Source: Rhizobium leguminosarum (GTDB lineage: Bacteria; Pseudomonadota; Alphaproteobacteria; Rhizobiales; Rhizobiaceae). From it: DNA of 64,000 bases. The translations under genes and the position numbers were made by a program. This document shows, in pieces, positions 55,363 through 63,586 of the stretch (its first letter is position 1; every line of letters starts with the position of its first letter). The DNA is taken from NCBI RefSeq assembly GCF_017876795.1, contig NZ_JAGIOR010000001.1, positions 4,056,501-4,120,500 on the forward strand, written 5' to 3'. Under the pieces are notes generated by a model. That model ran no database searches, was not told the origin of the DNA, and worked only from the letters and a program-made list of their open reading frames with translations.

Positions 55363-57213
55363 ATGGGCAAGACGATACGGTTGACGATGGCGCAGGCCGT
55401 CGCGCATTTCCTCAAAAAGCAGATGACTGTTGTCGACGGCAAAAAGGTGCCGATCTTCGGCGGCGTTTGGGCGATCTTCGGCCACGGCAACGTCGCCGGC
55501 ATGGGCGAGGCGCTCTATCAGGTGCGCGGAGAATTGAAGACCTATCGCGCCCACAACGAGCAGGGCATGGCGCATGCGGCGATAGCCTATGCCAAGGCGA
55601 ATTTCCGCACGCGCTTCATGGCCTGCACCACCTCGATCGGCCCCGGCGCGCTGAACATGGTGACGGCCGCCGGCGTCGCGCATGTCAATCGTATTCCCGT
55701 TCTCTTCCTGCCCGGCGACGTCTTTGCCAACCGCGCACCAGATCCGGTGCTGCAGCAGATCGAGGATTTCGGCGACGGCACGGTTTCGGCCAATGATGCC
55801 TTCCGCTCGGTTTCGCGCTATTTCGACCGCATCACCCGGCCCGAGCAGATCATTTCGGCGCTGAAGCGCGCCATGCAAGTCCTGACCGACCCCTTGGATT
55901 GCGGTCCGGTGACCTTGTCGCTCTGCCAGGACGTCCAGGCCGAAGCTTACGATTATCCGGAAAGCCTGTTTGATGAAAAAGTCTGGACGACGCGCCGGCC
56001 GCAGCCGGATGCGGACGAGCTGGCGAATGCCATCGCGCTGATCAAGGCCTCGCAGAAACCGGTGATCGTTGCCGGCGGCGGCGTGCTTTATTCGCAGGCA
56101 ACGAAGGAGCTTGCCGCCTTTGCCGCGGCCCACGCCATTCCGGTCGTCGTCACTCAGGCCGGCAAATCGTCGATCAACGAAACCCATCCGCTGGCGCTTG
56201 GCTCGGTCGGGGTCACCGGCACGTCGGCAGCGAATGCGATTGCCGAAGAGACGGACCTCGTTATCGCCGTCGGCACCCGCTGCCAGGATTTCACCACCGG
56301 CTCCTGGGCATTGTTCAAGAACGACAGTCTCAGGATGGTCGGTCTCAATATCGCCGCCTATGATGCGGTGAAGCATGATAGCCATCCGCTGGTGGCCGAT
56401 GCCCGCGAAGGGCTGAAGGCGCTTTCGGCAGGGCTTTCCGGCTGGAAGGCACCGGCAGCACTGGCCGAAAAGGCCGCTGCGGCCAAGAAGGTCTGGATGG
56501 AGGCCGCCGCCAAAGCGATGGCGACGACCAATGCCGCCCTGCCCTCCGACGCCCAGGTGATCGGCGCGGTGGCGCGCACGATCGGCGGCGAGAATACGAC
56601 GGTTCTCTGCGCTGCGGGCGGCCTTCCCGGCGAGTTGCACAAACTCTGGCCGGCGACAGCGCCGGGCAGCTATCACATGGAATATGGCTTTTCGTGCATG
56701 GGCTACGAGATTGCCGGCGGGCTCGGCGCCAAGATGGCGCATCCCGAACGGGATGTCGTCGTCATGGTCGGCGACGGTTCCTACATGATGATGAACTCCG
56801 AGATCGCGACCTCGGTCATGCTCGGCCTCAAGCTCAACATCGTCGTGCTCGACAATCGCGGTTATGGCTGCATCAACCGATTGCAGATGGGCACCGGCGG
56901 CGCCAACTTCAACAATCTGCTCAAGGACTCCTATCACGAGGTGATGCCGGAGATCGATTTCCGCGCGCATGCCGAAAGCATGGGCGCCATCGCCGTCAAG
57001 GTCGGCTCGATCGCCGAGCTGGAGCAGGCGATCGCCGGCTCGAAGAAGAATGACCGCACCTCGGTCTTCCTCATCGACACCGATCCGCTTGTTACCACGG
57101 AGGCCGGTGGCCATTGGTGGGATGTCGCGGTGCCGGAGGTCAGCCCCCGCGAACAGGTCAACGAAGCGCGCAAGGGCTATCTCGAGGCACGCGCCGCCCA
57201 GCGGATCGGCTAA
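55363..57213 (+). CDS. iolD: 3D-(3,5/4)-trihydroxycyclohexane-1,2-dione acylhydrolase (IolD)
   Basis: A TPP-dependent ring-opening enzyme of inositol catabolism, 616 residues. The N-terminal pyrimidine-binding domain contains the activating Glu (HNEQGMAHAA), the central domain is Rossmann-like, and the C-terminal TPP domain has MVGDGSYMMMNSE, the GDG-x-N metal motif. ATG 55363 has CCGGAGGATCCG upstream, which is strong; an in-frame extension to 54940 overlaps iolC and is rejected. iolE follows 64 bp later. Confidence 0.94.
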   Translation: MGKTIRLTMAQAVAHFLKKQMTVVDGKKVPIFGGVWAIFGHGNVAGMGEALYQVRGELKTYRAHNEQGMAHAAIAYAKANFRTRFMACTTSIGPGALNMVTAAGVAHVNRIPVLFLPGDVFANRAPDPVLQQIEDFGDGTVSANDAFRSVSRYFDRITRPEQIISALKRAMQVLTDPLDCGPVTLSLCQDVQAEAYDYPESLFDEKVWTTRRPQPDADELANAIALIKASQKPVIVAGGGVLYSQATKELAAFAAAHAIPVVVTQAGKSSINETHPLALGSVGVTGTSAANAIAEETDLVIAVGTRCQDFTTGSWALFKNDSLRMVGLNIAAYDAVKHDSHPLVADAREGLKALSAGLSGWKAPAALAEKAAAAKKVWMEAAAKAMATTNAALPSDAQVIGAVARTIGGENTTVLCAAGGLPGELHKLWPATAPGSYHMEYGFSCMGYEIAGGLGAKMAHPERDVVVMVGDGSYMMMNSEIATSVMLGLKLNIVVLDNRGYGCINRLQMGTGGANFNNLLKDSYHEVMPEIDFRAHAESMGAIAVKVGSIAELEQAIAGSKKNDRTSVFLIDTDPLVTTEAGGHWWDVAVPEVSPREQVNEARKGYLEARAAQRIG

Positions 57214-57277
57214 TCTACTGCTGTCATTTTTAGGAGGAGCGGAGCCGCTCTTCCGCAGTGCTTTTAAGGAGAATGTA

Positions 57278-58195
57278 ATGAAGGCCAAACTCGGCATGTC
57301 GCCCATCGCTTGGTGGAACGACGATCTTCCTGAACTCAGCGACGACGTATCGCTGGAGGAATGCCTTCGGCAATCGCGCAGCGCCGGTTTTACCGGCATG
57401 GAGCAAGGCCGTCGTTTCCCCAGCAATCCTGAGGATATGCTGCCCATCCTGCGCGCCGCCGACGTGACGCTGTGCGGCGGCTGGTTCTCGGGCACGCTGG
57501 TTATCGAGGAGCTTGCCGCCAACAAGGACCGCATCGCTCCGATGATCGAGCTGTTCAAGGCGGTCAATGCGCCCTGCATCGTCTATGGGGAGGTCGGCCG
57601 CTCGATCCAGGGCGACCGGTCCAAGCCGCTCGCGACCAAGCCGCGCCTTTCCGACGACGAGATGAAGGCCTACGCGCGCCGCGTCACCGAGTTCGGGGAA
57701 TGGTGCGCCGAACAGGGCATGCCGCTCTCCTATCACCATCATATGGCTGCGGTCGTCGAAACCGAGCCGGAACTCGACGCCTTCATGCGTTCCTCGGGCG
57801 AAGGCATTCCGCTGCTGCTCGATGCCGGCCATCTCGCCTTTGCCGGCGGCGACGTGCTGCGCGCCATCGGCAACCACCACGCCCGCATCAACCATGTTCA
57901 CGTCAAGGACATCCGCAAGCCTGTCGTCGACGGGCTCGACCGCAGCCGGCAATCCTTCCTCGACGCAGTGGCGCTCGGCGCCTTCACGGTGCCGGGCGAC
58001 GGCTCGCTTGATTTCGGCGCCATCGTCCAGCGGCTGGCCGATCACGGCTATGAAGGCTGGTTCGTCGTCGAGGCCGAACAGGACCCACGCAAGTCACCTC
58101 CGCAGAAGATGGCCGAGATCGGCCATGCGGAATTGATGCGGGTCATGACGGCCGCGGGTTATACGGTGGAGACCGAAGGGGTTCCGAAGGGATAA
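57278..58195 (+). CDS. iolE: inosose dehydratase (IolE)
   Basis: Dehydrates 2-keto-myo-inositol to the diketone used by IolD. The 305-residue TIM barrel of the xylose isomerase-like superfamily has metal-binding residues in SYHHHMAAVVE and HVHVKDIR (about residues 140-215), and a WFVVEAEQ strand near the end. ATG 57278 follows AAGGAGAATGTA. iolE is separated from iolB by a hairpin repeat. Confidence 0.92.
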   Translation: MKAKLGMSPIAWWNDDLPELSDDVSLEECLRQSRSAGFTGMEQGRRFPSNPEDMLPILRAADVTLCGGWFSGTLVIEELAANKDRIAPMIELFKAVNAPCIVYGEVGRSIQGDRSKPLATKPRLSDDEMKAYARRVTEFGEWCAEQGMPLSYHHHMAAVVETEPELDAFMRSSGEGIPLLLDAGHLAFAGGDVLRAIGNHHARINHVHVKDIRKPVVDGLDRSRQSFLDAVALGAFTVPGDGSLDFGAIVQRLADHGYEGWFVVEAEQDPRKSPPQKMAEIGHAELMRVMTAAGYTVETEGVPKG

Positions 58196-58203
58196 CGTGA
58201 CGA

Positions 58204-58348
58204 AGGCCCCCTCTCCGCCAGGAGGCTGATTAGCATCGTCGGGGCAAGACGCCCCCTTATCCGCCGGAAGCCGACCGGGGTCGAGCCACGGGTCTCGACC
58301 CGTCCTTCGGCCCCCCTCGGGGAGAAGGTGGCGGCAGCCGGATGAGGG
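58204..58348. repeat. intergenic hairpin repeat between iolE and iolB
   Basis: GC-rich region of overlapping dyads (for example GGGTCGAGCC ACGG GTCTCGACCC near 58277-58301) ending GGCGGCAGCCGGATGAGGGG, identical to the end of the 9559-9681 element. Rhizobial intergenic repeat inside the iol operon. Confidence 0.65.
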
Positions 58349-58381
58349 GCCGCGCCCACTAACTTACGAGGAGAAACACCC

Positions 58382-59179
58382 ATGCCAAACCTCAAGGTCA
58401 AACCATCGGGCACACATGGCCGGGTCACGCATGTCACCCCTGAGAATGCCGGCTGGACCTATGTCGGCTTCGACCTGCATCGGATGAAGCCGGGCGAGAC
58501 CGTTTCCGGAGAGACGGGCGACCGCGAAGTGTGCCTCGTCTGGGTGAGCGGCAAGGGCAATGCGTCGGCAGGCACCAAGGATTTCGGCAGGCTCGGCGGC
58601 CGCATGAACCCGTTCGAAGGCGCACCGCATGCGCTCTACATCCCGATGGAATCGACGTGGTCGGTGACGGCTGAGACCGATCTGGAGCTCGCCGTCTGCT
58701 CGGCGCCCGGCGGTGGCACCTATCCGGCGAAGGAAATCCCGCCGGGCACGCATCCGCAGGTGACGCGCGGCAAGGGCACGAATGTGCGCTACGTCAACAA
58801 TATCATGCCCGAGGACGACAGCTCGGCGCATTCGCTGCTTGTCGTCGAGGTGATTACGCCCGGCGGCCATACGTCGTCCTATCCGCCGCACAAGCACGAC
58901 CAGGACGACCTTCCGAACGAGAGCTTCCTGGAAGAGACCTATTACCATCGTCTCAACCCGCCGCAGGGCTTCGGTTTCCAGCGCGTCTACACCGACGATC
59001 GCTCGCTTGATGAAGCGATGGCGATCGAGGACGGTGACGTGACGCTGGTGCCGAAAGGCTATCACCCCTGCGCCGCCTGCCATGGCTACGATCTCTATTA
59101 CCTCAACGTCATGGCCGGGCCGAAGCGGATCTGGAAATTCCACAATGCCGTCGAGCACGAGTGGCTGGTCAAGGCGTGA
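58382..59179 (+). CDS. iolB: 5-deoxy-glucuronate isomerase (IolB)
   Basis: Converts 5-deoxy-glucuronate to 2-deoxy-5-keto-gluconate, the substrate of IolC. The 265-residue cupin protein has metal-binding residues in SSYPPHKHDQDD (near residue 160) and a double-cupin fold, ending with FHNAVEHEW. ATG 58382 follows GAGGAGAAACACC. Last gene of the iol run; a 7-bp-stem hairpin (GTCAGAT/ATCTGAC, 59187-59209) follows the stop. Confidence 0.94.
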   Translation: MPNLKVKPSGTHGRVTHVTPENAGWTYVGFDLHRMKPGETVSGETGDREVCLVWVSGKGNASAGTKDFGRLGGRMNPFEGAPHALYIPMESTWSVTAETDLELAVCSAPGGGTYPAKEIPPGTHPQVTRGKGTNVRYVNNIMPEDDSSAHSLLVVEVITPGGHTSSYPPHKHDQDDLPNESFLEETYYHRLNPPQGFGFQRVYTDDRSLDEAMAIEDGDVTLVPKGYHPCAACHGYDLYYLNVMAGPKRIWKFHNAVEHEWLVKA

Positions 59180-59238
59180 CGACTGCGTCAGATCGCTAAA
59201 TAATCTGACAGCGGCAAGCTGCCGTTGATGGTTCACTG

Positions 59239-59262
59239 CCTCCATCCAAACACGGATGGAGG
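59239..59262 (+). promoter_or_regulatory. SD-occluding hairpin upstream of the DUF1127 gene
   Basis: A perfect 9-bp stem (CCTCCATCC / GGATGGAGG) with a 6-nt loop (AAACAC). The 3' arm includes the whole GGAGG Shine-Dalgarno of the gene starting at 59269, so the ribosome site is paired when the hairpin forms. The stem is stable for so short a hairpin. Confidence 0.6.
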
Positions 59263-59268
59263 ATCACC

Positions 59269-59496
59269 ATGCAAAGCTCGAATGTCACAATCTCGGCCCG
59301 GAATATTCGCTCGTCGCGTCATTTCCGTCCCGGCCTCCTTGTTGCCGTCATCACGGCAGCACGCTGGCTGGCGCGCAAAATTGGCGAACGGCGCAACAGC
59401 AATGCGCTAATGGAACTTTCAGACGATCAGTTAAAAGATATCGGTCTCTCCAGGGGGCAAACAGAAAGCGACGTTCACGTCTATAGTCGCACCTAA
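59269..59496 (+). CDS. DUF1127 domain protein
   Basis: A 75-residue protein with the DUF1127 (YjiS-like) signature near the C-terminus: LMELSDDQLKDIGLSRGQ, preceded by a helix rich in Arg (ARWLARKIGERR). DUF1127 proteins in alphaproteobacteria are linked to RNA metabolism and nutrient responses in some species. The Shine-Dalgarno is GGAGG but held in a hairpin (59239-59262), suggesting conditional translation. Confidence 0.85.
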   Translation: MQSSNVTISARNIRSSRHFRPGLLVAVITAARWLARKIGERRNSNALMELSDDQLKDIGLSRGQTESDVHVYSRT

Positions 59497-59568
59497 AATA
59501 CAGGCGTCAGTTGTGATACTGTGCCTCGGGCCGCCTCGTCGGCGGCCTGTCCTGACCCGGAACATCAA

Positions 59569-60405
59569 ATGTCGCAGTTTTCAACAGCACCGCTCCTGCA
59601 AACGAAGATGGTCACCATCCGTGACATCGTCTGCAATGGTGAGTGCCGCCATAAGAGCGACGAGGAATGCGCCCACGCAACAAGCCTCGTCTATCCCTAT
59701 CGCGGCGTCTTCATGCGGCATGTCGGCCGTCAAGACACGGTGGCCGAAGCCAATCAGCTGTTGTTCTTCAACGCCGGCCAGGGATATTGCATCAGCCATC
59801 CGATCGAGGGCGGCGACGCCTGCATCGATCTGGCAATCGACGAGACCATGCTCGAAGAACTCGCGCCGAAAGATCAGGTGCAGCCCGGCCCGGCTTTTTC
59901 CTTCCGCCGCCAGCGCCGACGGATCGATCCGCGCGCACAGTCGCTGGTCGCCCTCCTGCGTCACGGTTTGAGCCGCAATGTCGCCGAAACGCTGGAGGCA
60001 GAAACACTCGCCCTGACGCTGGTCCGCCGCTCGCTCGGCGAGCGCACATCGCATGCGCCGGGCGCCAGCGCCGGCCGGCAGAAACTCGTCGACCGCGCAA
60101 AGCTGGTGCTTTCCTCCGATCTCGCGCGGCGCTGGACGCTCGGCGAAATCGCCGTCGAAGTGGGCGTCTCGCCGGTTTATCTGACCCAGGTCTTCCAGCA
60201 GGTCGAGGCGACACCACTCTATCGCTATCAGTTGCGGCTGAGACTTGCCCGCGCGCTCGATCTACTCGGAGAGTACGACGATCTGACCGCGCTCGGGCTC
60301 GATCTCGGCTTTTCCAGCCACAGCCATTTCAGCGCTTCCTTCAAACAATCCTTCGGGCAGACCCCGGCCGAATTCCAGCGCGCGACGCAGCTGCGCCGGA
60401 GGTGA
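59569..60405 (+). CDS. AraC-family transcriptional regulator with Cys-rich N-terminus
   Basis: A 278-residue regulator. The C-terminal two-HTH AraC domain (about residues 190-275, IAVEVGVSPVYLTQVFQQ and ALGLDLGFSSHSHFSASFKQ) is complete. Near the N-terminus is IVCNGECRHKSDEECAH, Cys at spacing C-x3-C-x7-C, plausibly a metal or redox site, followed by a cupin-like sensing region. ATG 59569 is preferred; an in-frame GTG at 59521 is the alternative. A Cys-rich small protein is encoded directly downstream. Confidence 0.88.
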   Translation: MSQFSTAPLLQTKMVTIRDIVCNGECRHKSDEECAHATSLVYPYRGVFMRHVGRQDTVAEANQLLFFNAGQGYCISHPIEGGDACIDLAIDETMLEELAPKDQVQPGPAFSFRRQRRRIDPRAQSLVALLRHGLSRNVAETLEAETLALTLVRRSLGERTSHAPGASAGRQKLVDRAKLVLSSDLARRWTLGEIAVEVGVSPVYLTQVFQQVEATPLYRYQLRLRLARALDLLGEYDDLTALGLDLGFSSHSHFSASFKQSFGQTPAEFQRATQLRRR

Positions 60406-60507
60406 TGGTCCAGGTCGATCGCTAAAGATTTCGACAGCGGCATTACGGTCTTCGATGATCTTATCAGCCCGTCCCGATCCGGGGACGATCAACCGGAGGA
60501 TCAGCAG

Positions 60508-60669
60508 ATGAAGAAGACAACCTGTGCCGCCTGCGACTGCGAACTCGGCGCCGAGACCATCACGGTCAAGCTTGGCGGCAAGACCGTCGAGGTCTGTTGC
60601 CAGGAATGCGCCGAGGCGTTGAACGAGGCGGAAGCCGCGACCTCGGCAGCTCCAACAGGCAAGGAATAG
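60508..60669 (+). CDS. small Cys-rich TRASH-like protein (53 residues)
   Basis: Begins MKKTTCAACDCELGAETITV, then VCCQECAEALNEA, with Cys in a CxxCxC then CCxxC spacing resembling TRASH/metallochaperone domains that bind Cu or other metals. It has GGAGGATCAGCAG before the ATG. Its position 103 bp after the AraC gene, and the shared Cys-rich character, suggest a pair for metal or thiol sensing; this is inference. Confidence 0.7.
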   Translation: MKKTTCAACDCELGAETITVKLGGKTVEVCCQECAEALNEAEAATSAAPTGKE

Positions 60670-60679
60670 AAGACATCAG

Positions 60680-60711
60680 GCAAGAGCCGCACTCCCCAGC
60701 GCGGCTCTTGC
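60680..60711. terminator. bidirectional hairpin between the TRASH-like and MATE genes
   Basis: An 11-bp perfect stem (GCAAGAGCCGC / GCGGCTCTTGC) with a 10-nt loop lies between two convergent genes, 4 bp from the MATE stop. Suits shared termination, although T-runs are weak. Confidence 0.55.
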
Positions 60712-60714
60712 GAT

Positions 60715-62082
60715 TCAGGCCGGCAGAAGCCCGTAGCGCCAGCCGCGACGTTTTGCATTCTGTGACAGGACCAGAAAGGCGAGGATAAACATGCCTGCCT
60801 CGGCAAAGACCGGCACCATCCAAATCCCCTGCTCGCCGAAGATAAAGGGCAGCAGGAAAGTGAGTGGCAGGGTCAGCAGATAGGGCCGCGACAGGCCGAA
60901 GATCGCCGCGCGCGCCGCATCGCCGATCGACTGGAAATAGCACGACAGAATCAGCATCTGCCCGAAAAGAAAATAGGCGCCGATCGTCCAGGGCAGAATT
61001 CGCCTGACCTCGGCGATGATGGCGGGATCGGCGACAAAGACGGCGCCGAGGCGGCCAGCCAGCAATTCGACGGTGACCTCCACCAGGGTGCAATAGACGA
61101 GCGCTGCGAGCATGGCGATCTGCAGGCTTTGGCCGACGCGGCGCCTGAGACCAGCACCATGATTGTTGCCGGCGATCGTCTGCAGGGCGATGCTGAGGCC
61201 GAGCAGCGGCAGATAGGTAAAGGTCATGATCCGGGTGATGATGCCGTAGGCGGCGATCGTCGCGACGTGGTCATGCGCGCTCCAGAGCGAGACGTTGATC
61301 AGAATGGCTGCCGAGGCCAGCGATATGCCGATGAAGCCGAGGCTCATCGGCGCGCCGAAGGCGACGATGCCGCGCCACTCGGTCAATGCGGTTTCCAAAG
61401 AAGGCCTGAGTGCCGCCGGCTGGCGCTGGCGATAGGCGAGCACGGCTGCGAGACAGACGAATTGCGATGCGATGGAGCCGACCACCGAACCGAGAACGCC
61501 CCAATGCATGACTGCCATGAACAGCCAGTTGGCGAAGATGTTCAGCAGCGAGGCCGACAGCGTCACCAGCGTCATGAAACCGATCTTGCCTTCGCAGCGT
61601 AATCCGTCGAGATGCAGCGACAGGAAGAAGCTGACCGGCGCAAAGGCGATCATCGCGCCCATGAACAGCTTGGCGCCCTCAGCCACCGCGGCATTGCCGG
61701 CAGCACCGGCATCGATGATCTGCCGGCCGAAGGTCCAGTAGACCACGTTGAGCACCAGGGTGACTGCGAGCGCCAGCGTATGGGCACCCGTGAATACCCG
61801 GCGCGCGCCTTGGCGATCGCCGGCGCCGAGCCGGCGGGCAAGAATGCTGGCCATGCCGTTGGAGACCAGTGACTGCAAGGCTATCAGCAACATCAGCCCC
61901 GGAAAAATCAGGCTGACGGCAGAAAGCGCGTCAGGGCCGACATAGGCGCCGAGAAAATAGGCGTCGACGACCGTGAAGAGGCCGTTGACGGTGGTGATCG
62001 CGACGATCGGCGCCGCCGTTTTGATGAAGACGGCTGGCAGCCAGCCGGTGAGAAAAGCGTTGCCTTGGGAAAGAGCGGTCAT
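60715..62082 (-). CDS. MATE family efflux transporter
   Basis: A 455-residue exporter with twelve hydrophobic helices and the MATE duplicated six-helix halves (AITTVNGLFTVVDAYFLGAY in the first, SIALQTIAGNNHGAG in the second). MATE proteins export cations or drugs with Na+ or H+. The substrate is unknown; the adjacent Cys-rich protein and AraC gene do not settle it. Confidence 0.9.
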   Translation of the reverse strand: MTALSQGNAFLTGWLPAVFIKTAAPIVAITTVNGLFTVVDAYFLGAYVGPDALSAVSLIFPGLMLLIALQSLVSNGMASILARRLGAGDRQGARRVFTGAHTLALAVTLVLNVVYWTFGRQIIDAGAAGNAAVAEGAKLFMGAMIAFAPVSFFLSLHLDGLRCEGKIGFMTLVTLSASLLNIFANWLFMAVMHWGVLGSVVGSIASQFVCLAAVLAYRQRQPAALRPSLETALTEWRGIVAFGAPMSLGFIGISLASAAILINVSLWSAHDHVATIAAYGIITRIMTFTYLPLLGLSIALQTIAGNNHGAGLRRRVGQSLQIAMLAALVYCTLVEVTVELLAGRLGAVFVADPAIIAEVRRILPWTIGAYFLFGQMLILSCYFQSIGDAARAAIFGLSRPYLLTLPLTFLLPFIFGEQGIWMVPVFAEAGMFILAFLVLSQNAKRRGWRYGLLPA

Positions 62083-62164
62083 GGAGAAATCCGTGCGATA
62101 GGAGGCAAGGCCCGAGCCGGCTAAATCATCCGGATCTGGACGGCCTCAAAAGAAAAAAAGCAAT

Positions 62165-62605
62165 CTAGAGATCGAGCACCAGATGCGGCACGCCGTTCGA
62201 GGTCTTCCGCGGCGAGACGCCGTCGACATCGATCTGCGCGTTCACGCGCCGGCGAAAGGCCGAAAAGCTCTCGAAGGTGACGACATCCACCGGCTCGTCG
62301 AAATGGATGGTGATCCTGTGGAGATCGCCGCCCGGCAAAGCCGAAAGCGCCAGGATCTCGCCGGTGAACGGCTGATTGAGATAGCGGCTGCGAATATGGG
62401 CGCCGACGAAGAGCTGTGTCTTCGGGCCGGCATTGGGCTTTGCCGCAAGGGCTGCGAGCGTGTTCCAATCGCGCACGCCGTGCTGGCGGGCAATCATTTC
62501 GAGGGCGGCACTGTGCGTCAGTGTGGTGCCGCGATCGTTCATCGCCTGGCGCAAGCGCTTGGCCTGGGCCTTCAATTCTTCAATGGCAGGATAGGTCGCC
62601 GTCAT
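62165..62605 (-). CDS. Glyoxalase_8 superfamily protein
   Basis: A 146-residue protein with the motif EELKAQAKRLRQAM and HSAALEMIARQHGVRDWNT, which matches the short, helical Glyoxalase_8-type family rather than a catalytic glyoxalase. No metal-binding set is evident. ATG 62605 gives the family N-terminus; an in-frame extension from 62656 is not required. Function unknown. Confidence 0.75.
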   Translation of the reverse strand: MTATYPAIEELKAQAKRLRQAMNDRGTTLTHSAALEMIARQHGVRDWNTLAALAAKPNAGPKTQLFVGAHIRSRYLNQPFTGEILALSALPGGDLHRITIHFDEPVDVVTFESFSAFRRRVNAQIDVDGVSPRKTSNGVPHLVLDL

Positions 62606-62960
62606 CGAGTGAGCCTTCGTAAGGCATGCTCTTCGACTATGAATGGGAGCTCGCATTGCCGCCAGTCAGCATGCACAAAGGGCCGTGACCATGATCGCAA
62701 GGACTTCACCATGGATTTTCATCCGCGAGCGGCTGGTGCCTCGAACCGGCCTCTGTATGCGCGAACGCTGCCGACATGTCAAGAATGGCGCATGCGCACC
62801 TGATAATGAGCAAATTTGGGGCAAATCTGCACGAAATCGATGCGGTTTTCCCGCAAGTTCCACATAAACATTCAATCTTATCGATGTTGTTCAGCAGCTG
62901 TCAGCATTCTTCAACTAATATCCTGTGGTAGAACAAGCGGAGGCTAAAAGGGCCTTTCAG
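62606..62960. other. 355-bp region between the Glyoxalase_8 and PilZ genes
   Basis: Divergent intergenic DNA. The stretch after 62800 is AT-rich (ATAATGAGCAAATTTGGGGC) and probably contains both promoters. Short open frames (for example 62643-62867) have no family resemblance. Confidence 0.45.
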
Positions 62961-63293
62961 ATGCACCTCGACACAGAACACCCCAAGCCGGAACGTGCTT
63001 ACAGGGAATTCAATCTCGACAGGCCCGGCAACATCATCTTCGTCGGCCATCACCTCAGCACCGGAACGCAGGTGCGCTGCCTGATCCGCACGATCACGCT
63101 TGCCGGCGCACTGCTCGAAGTGAGCCCGAACCTGGAAATGCCGAGCCATTTCTTCCTCGAAATCCTCGGCATCCATGACGAGATCGGCGCAACCATGGTC
63201 AAGCGCGAAGGCGAATGGGTGACGGTCAGCTTCAACATGCTGCTCAATCCGGAATTCCTGCACCACGTGCTGCGGCTGAGCTTCGAAACCTGA
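62961..63293 (+). CDS. PilZ-like domain protein
   Basis: A 110-residue protein that looks like a single PilZ-type domain: YREFNLDRPGNIIF near the start, then a beta-barrel rich in hydrophobic and Gly residues (LIRTITLAGALLEVSPN). PilZ domains bind c-di-GMP, but the canonical RxxxR and DxSxxG motifs are not convincing here, so c-di-GMP binding is doubtful. ATG 62961 follows AAGGGCC; GTG 62925 is in frame. Confidence 0.7.
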   Translation: MHLDTEHPKPERAYREFNLDRPGNIIFVGHHLSTGTQVRCLIRTITLAGALLEVSPNLEMPSHFFLEILGIHDEIGATMVKREGEWVTVSFNMLLNPEFLHHVLRLSFET

Positions 63294-63586
63294 GGCTTTT
63301 TGCGATCGGCGAATCATTGCGGCGCGGCACCGTCGTTTCGGAGCCCCGCCTTGCGGCCAGACGCGCAATGATCGGAACGACCCAGAGAATTCCGCGCCAC
63401 TCCGGTCGATCGAGCGGGTCGGCAAAAGCATCGTGGCGGGTCCGGCGATTGCGGATTTCAATTTCCCTGAAGAGAACTACCCAGTTGAGAAGCATTGCTT
63501 CATCCTCCATCTATTGGCTGGAGCACTTGAGCTAGGCCTTCGCGCCGCTCCGATGTAGAGGCGCTGGGGAAAGGGGGTTTTCATCC

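Noticed and set aside
55300..57579. Large minus-strand open frame opposite iolD
   Set aside because: It is an antisense shadow of high-GC iolD: residue composition is Arg/Gly/His-rich, it has no ribosome site or family motif, and the plus-strand frame encodes a complete IolD.
63244..63510. Minus-strand 88-residue frame before the LysR gene
   Set aside because: Begins MEDEAMLLNWVVLF but then has a shuffled Arg-rich composition, no known motif and no clear Shine-Dalgarno; it could be a small gene, but the evidence is insufficient.
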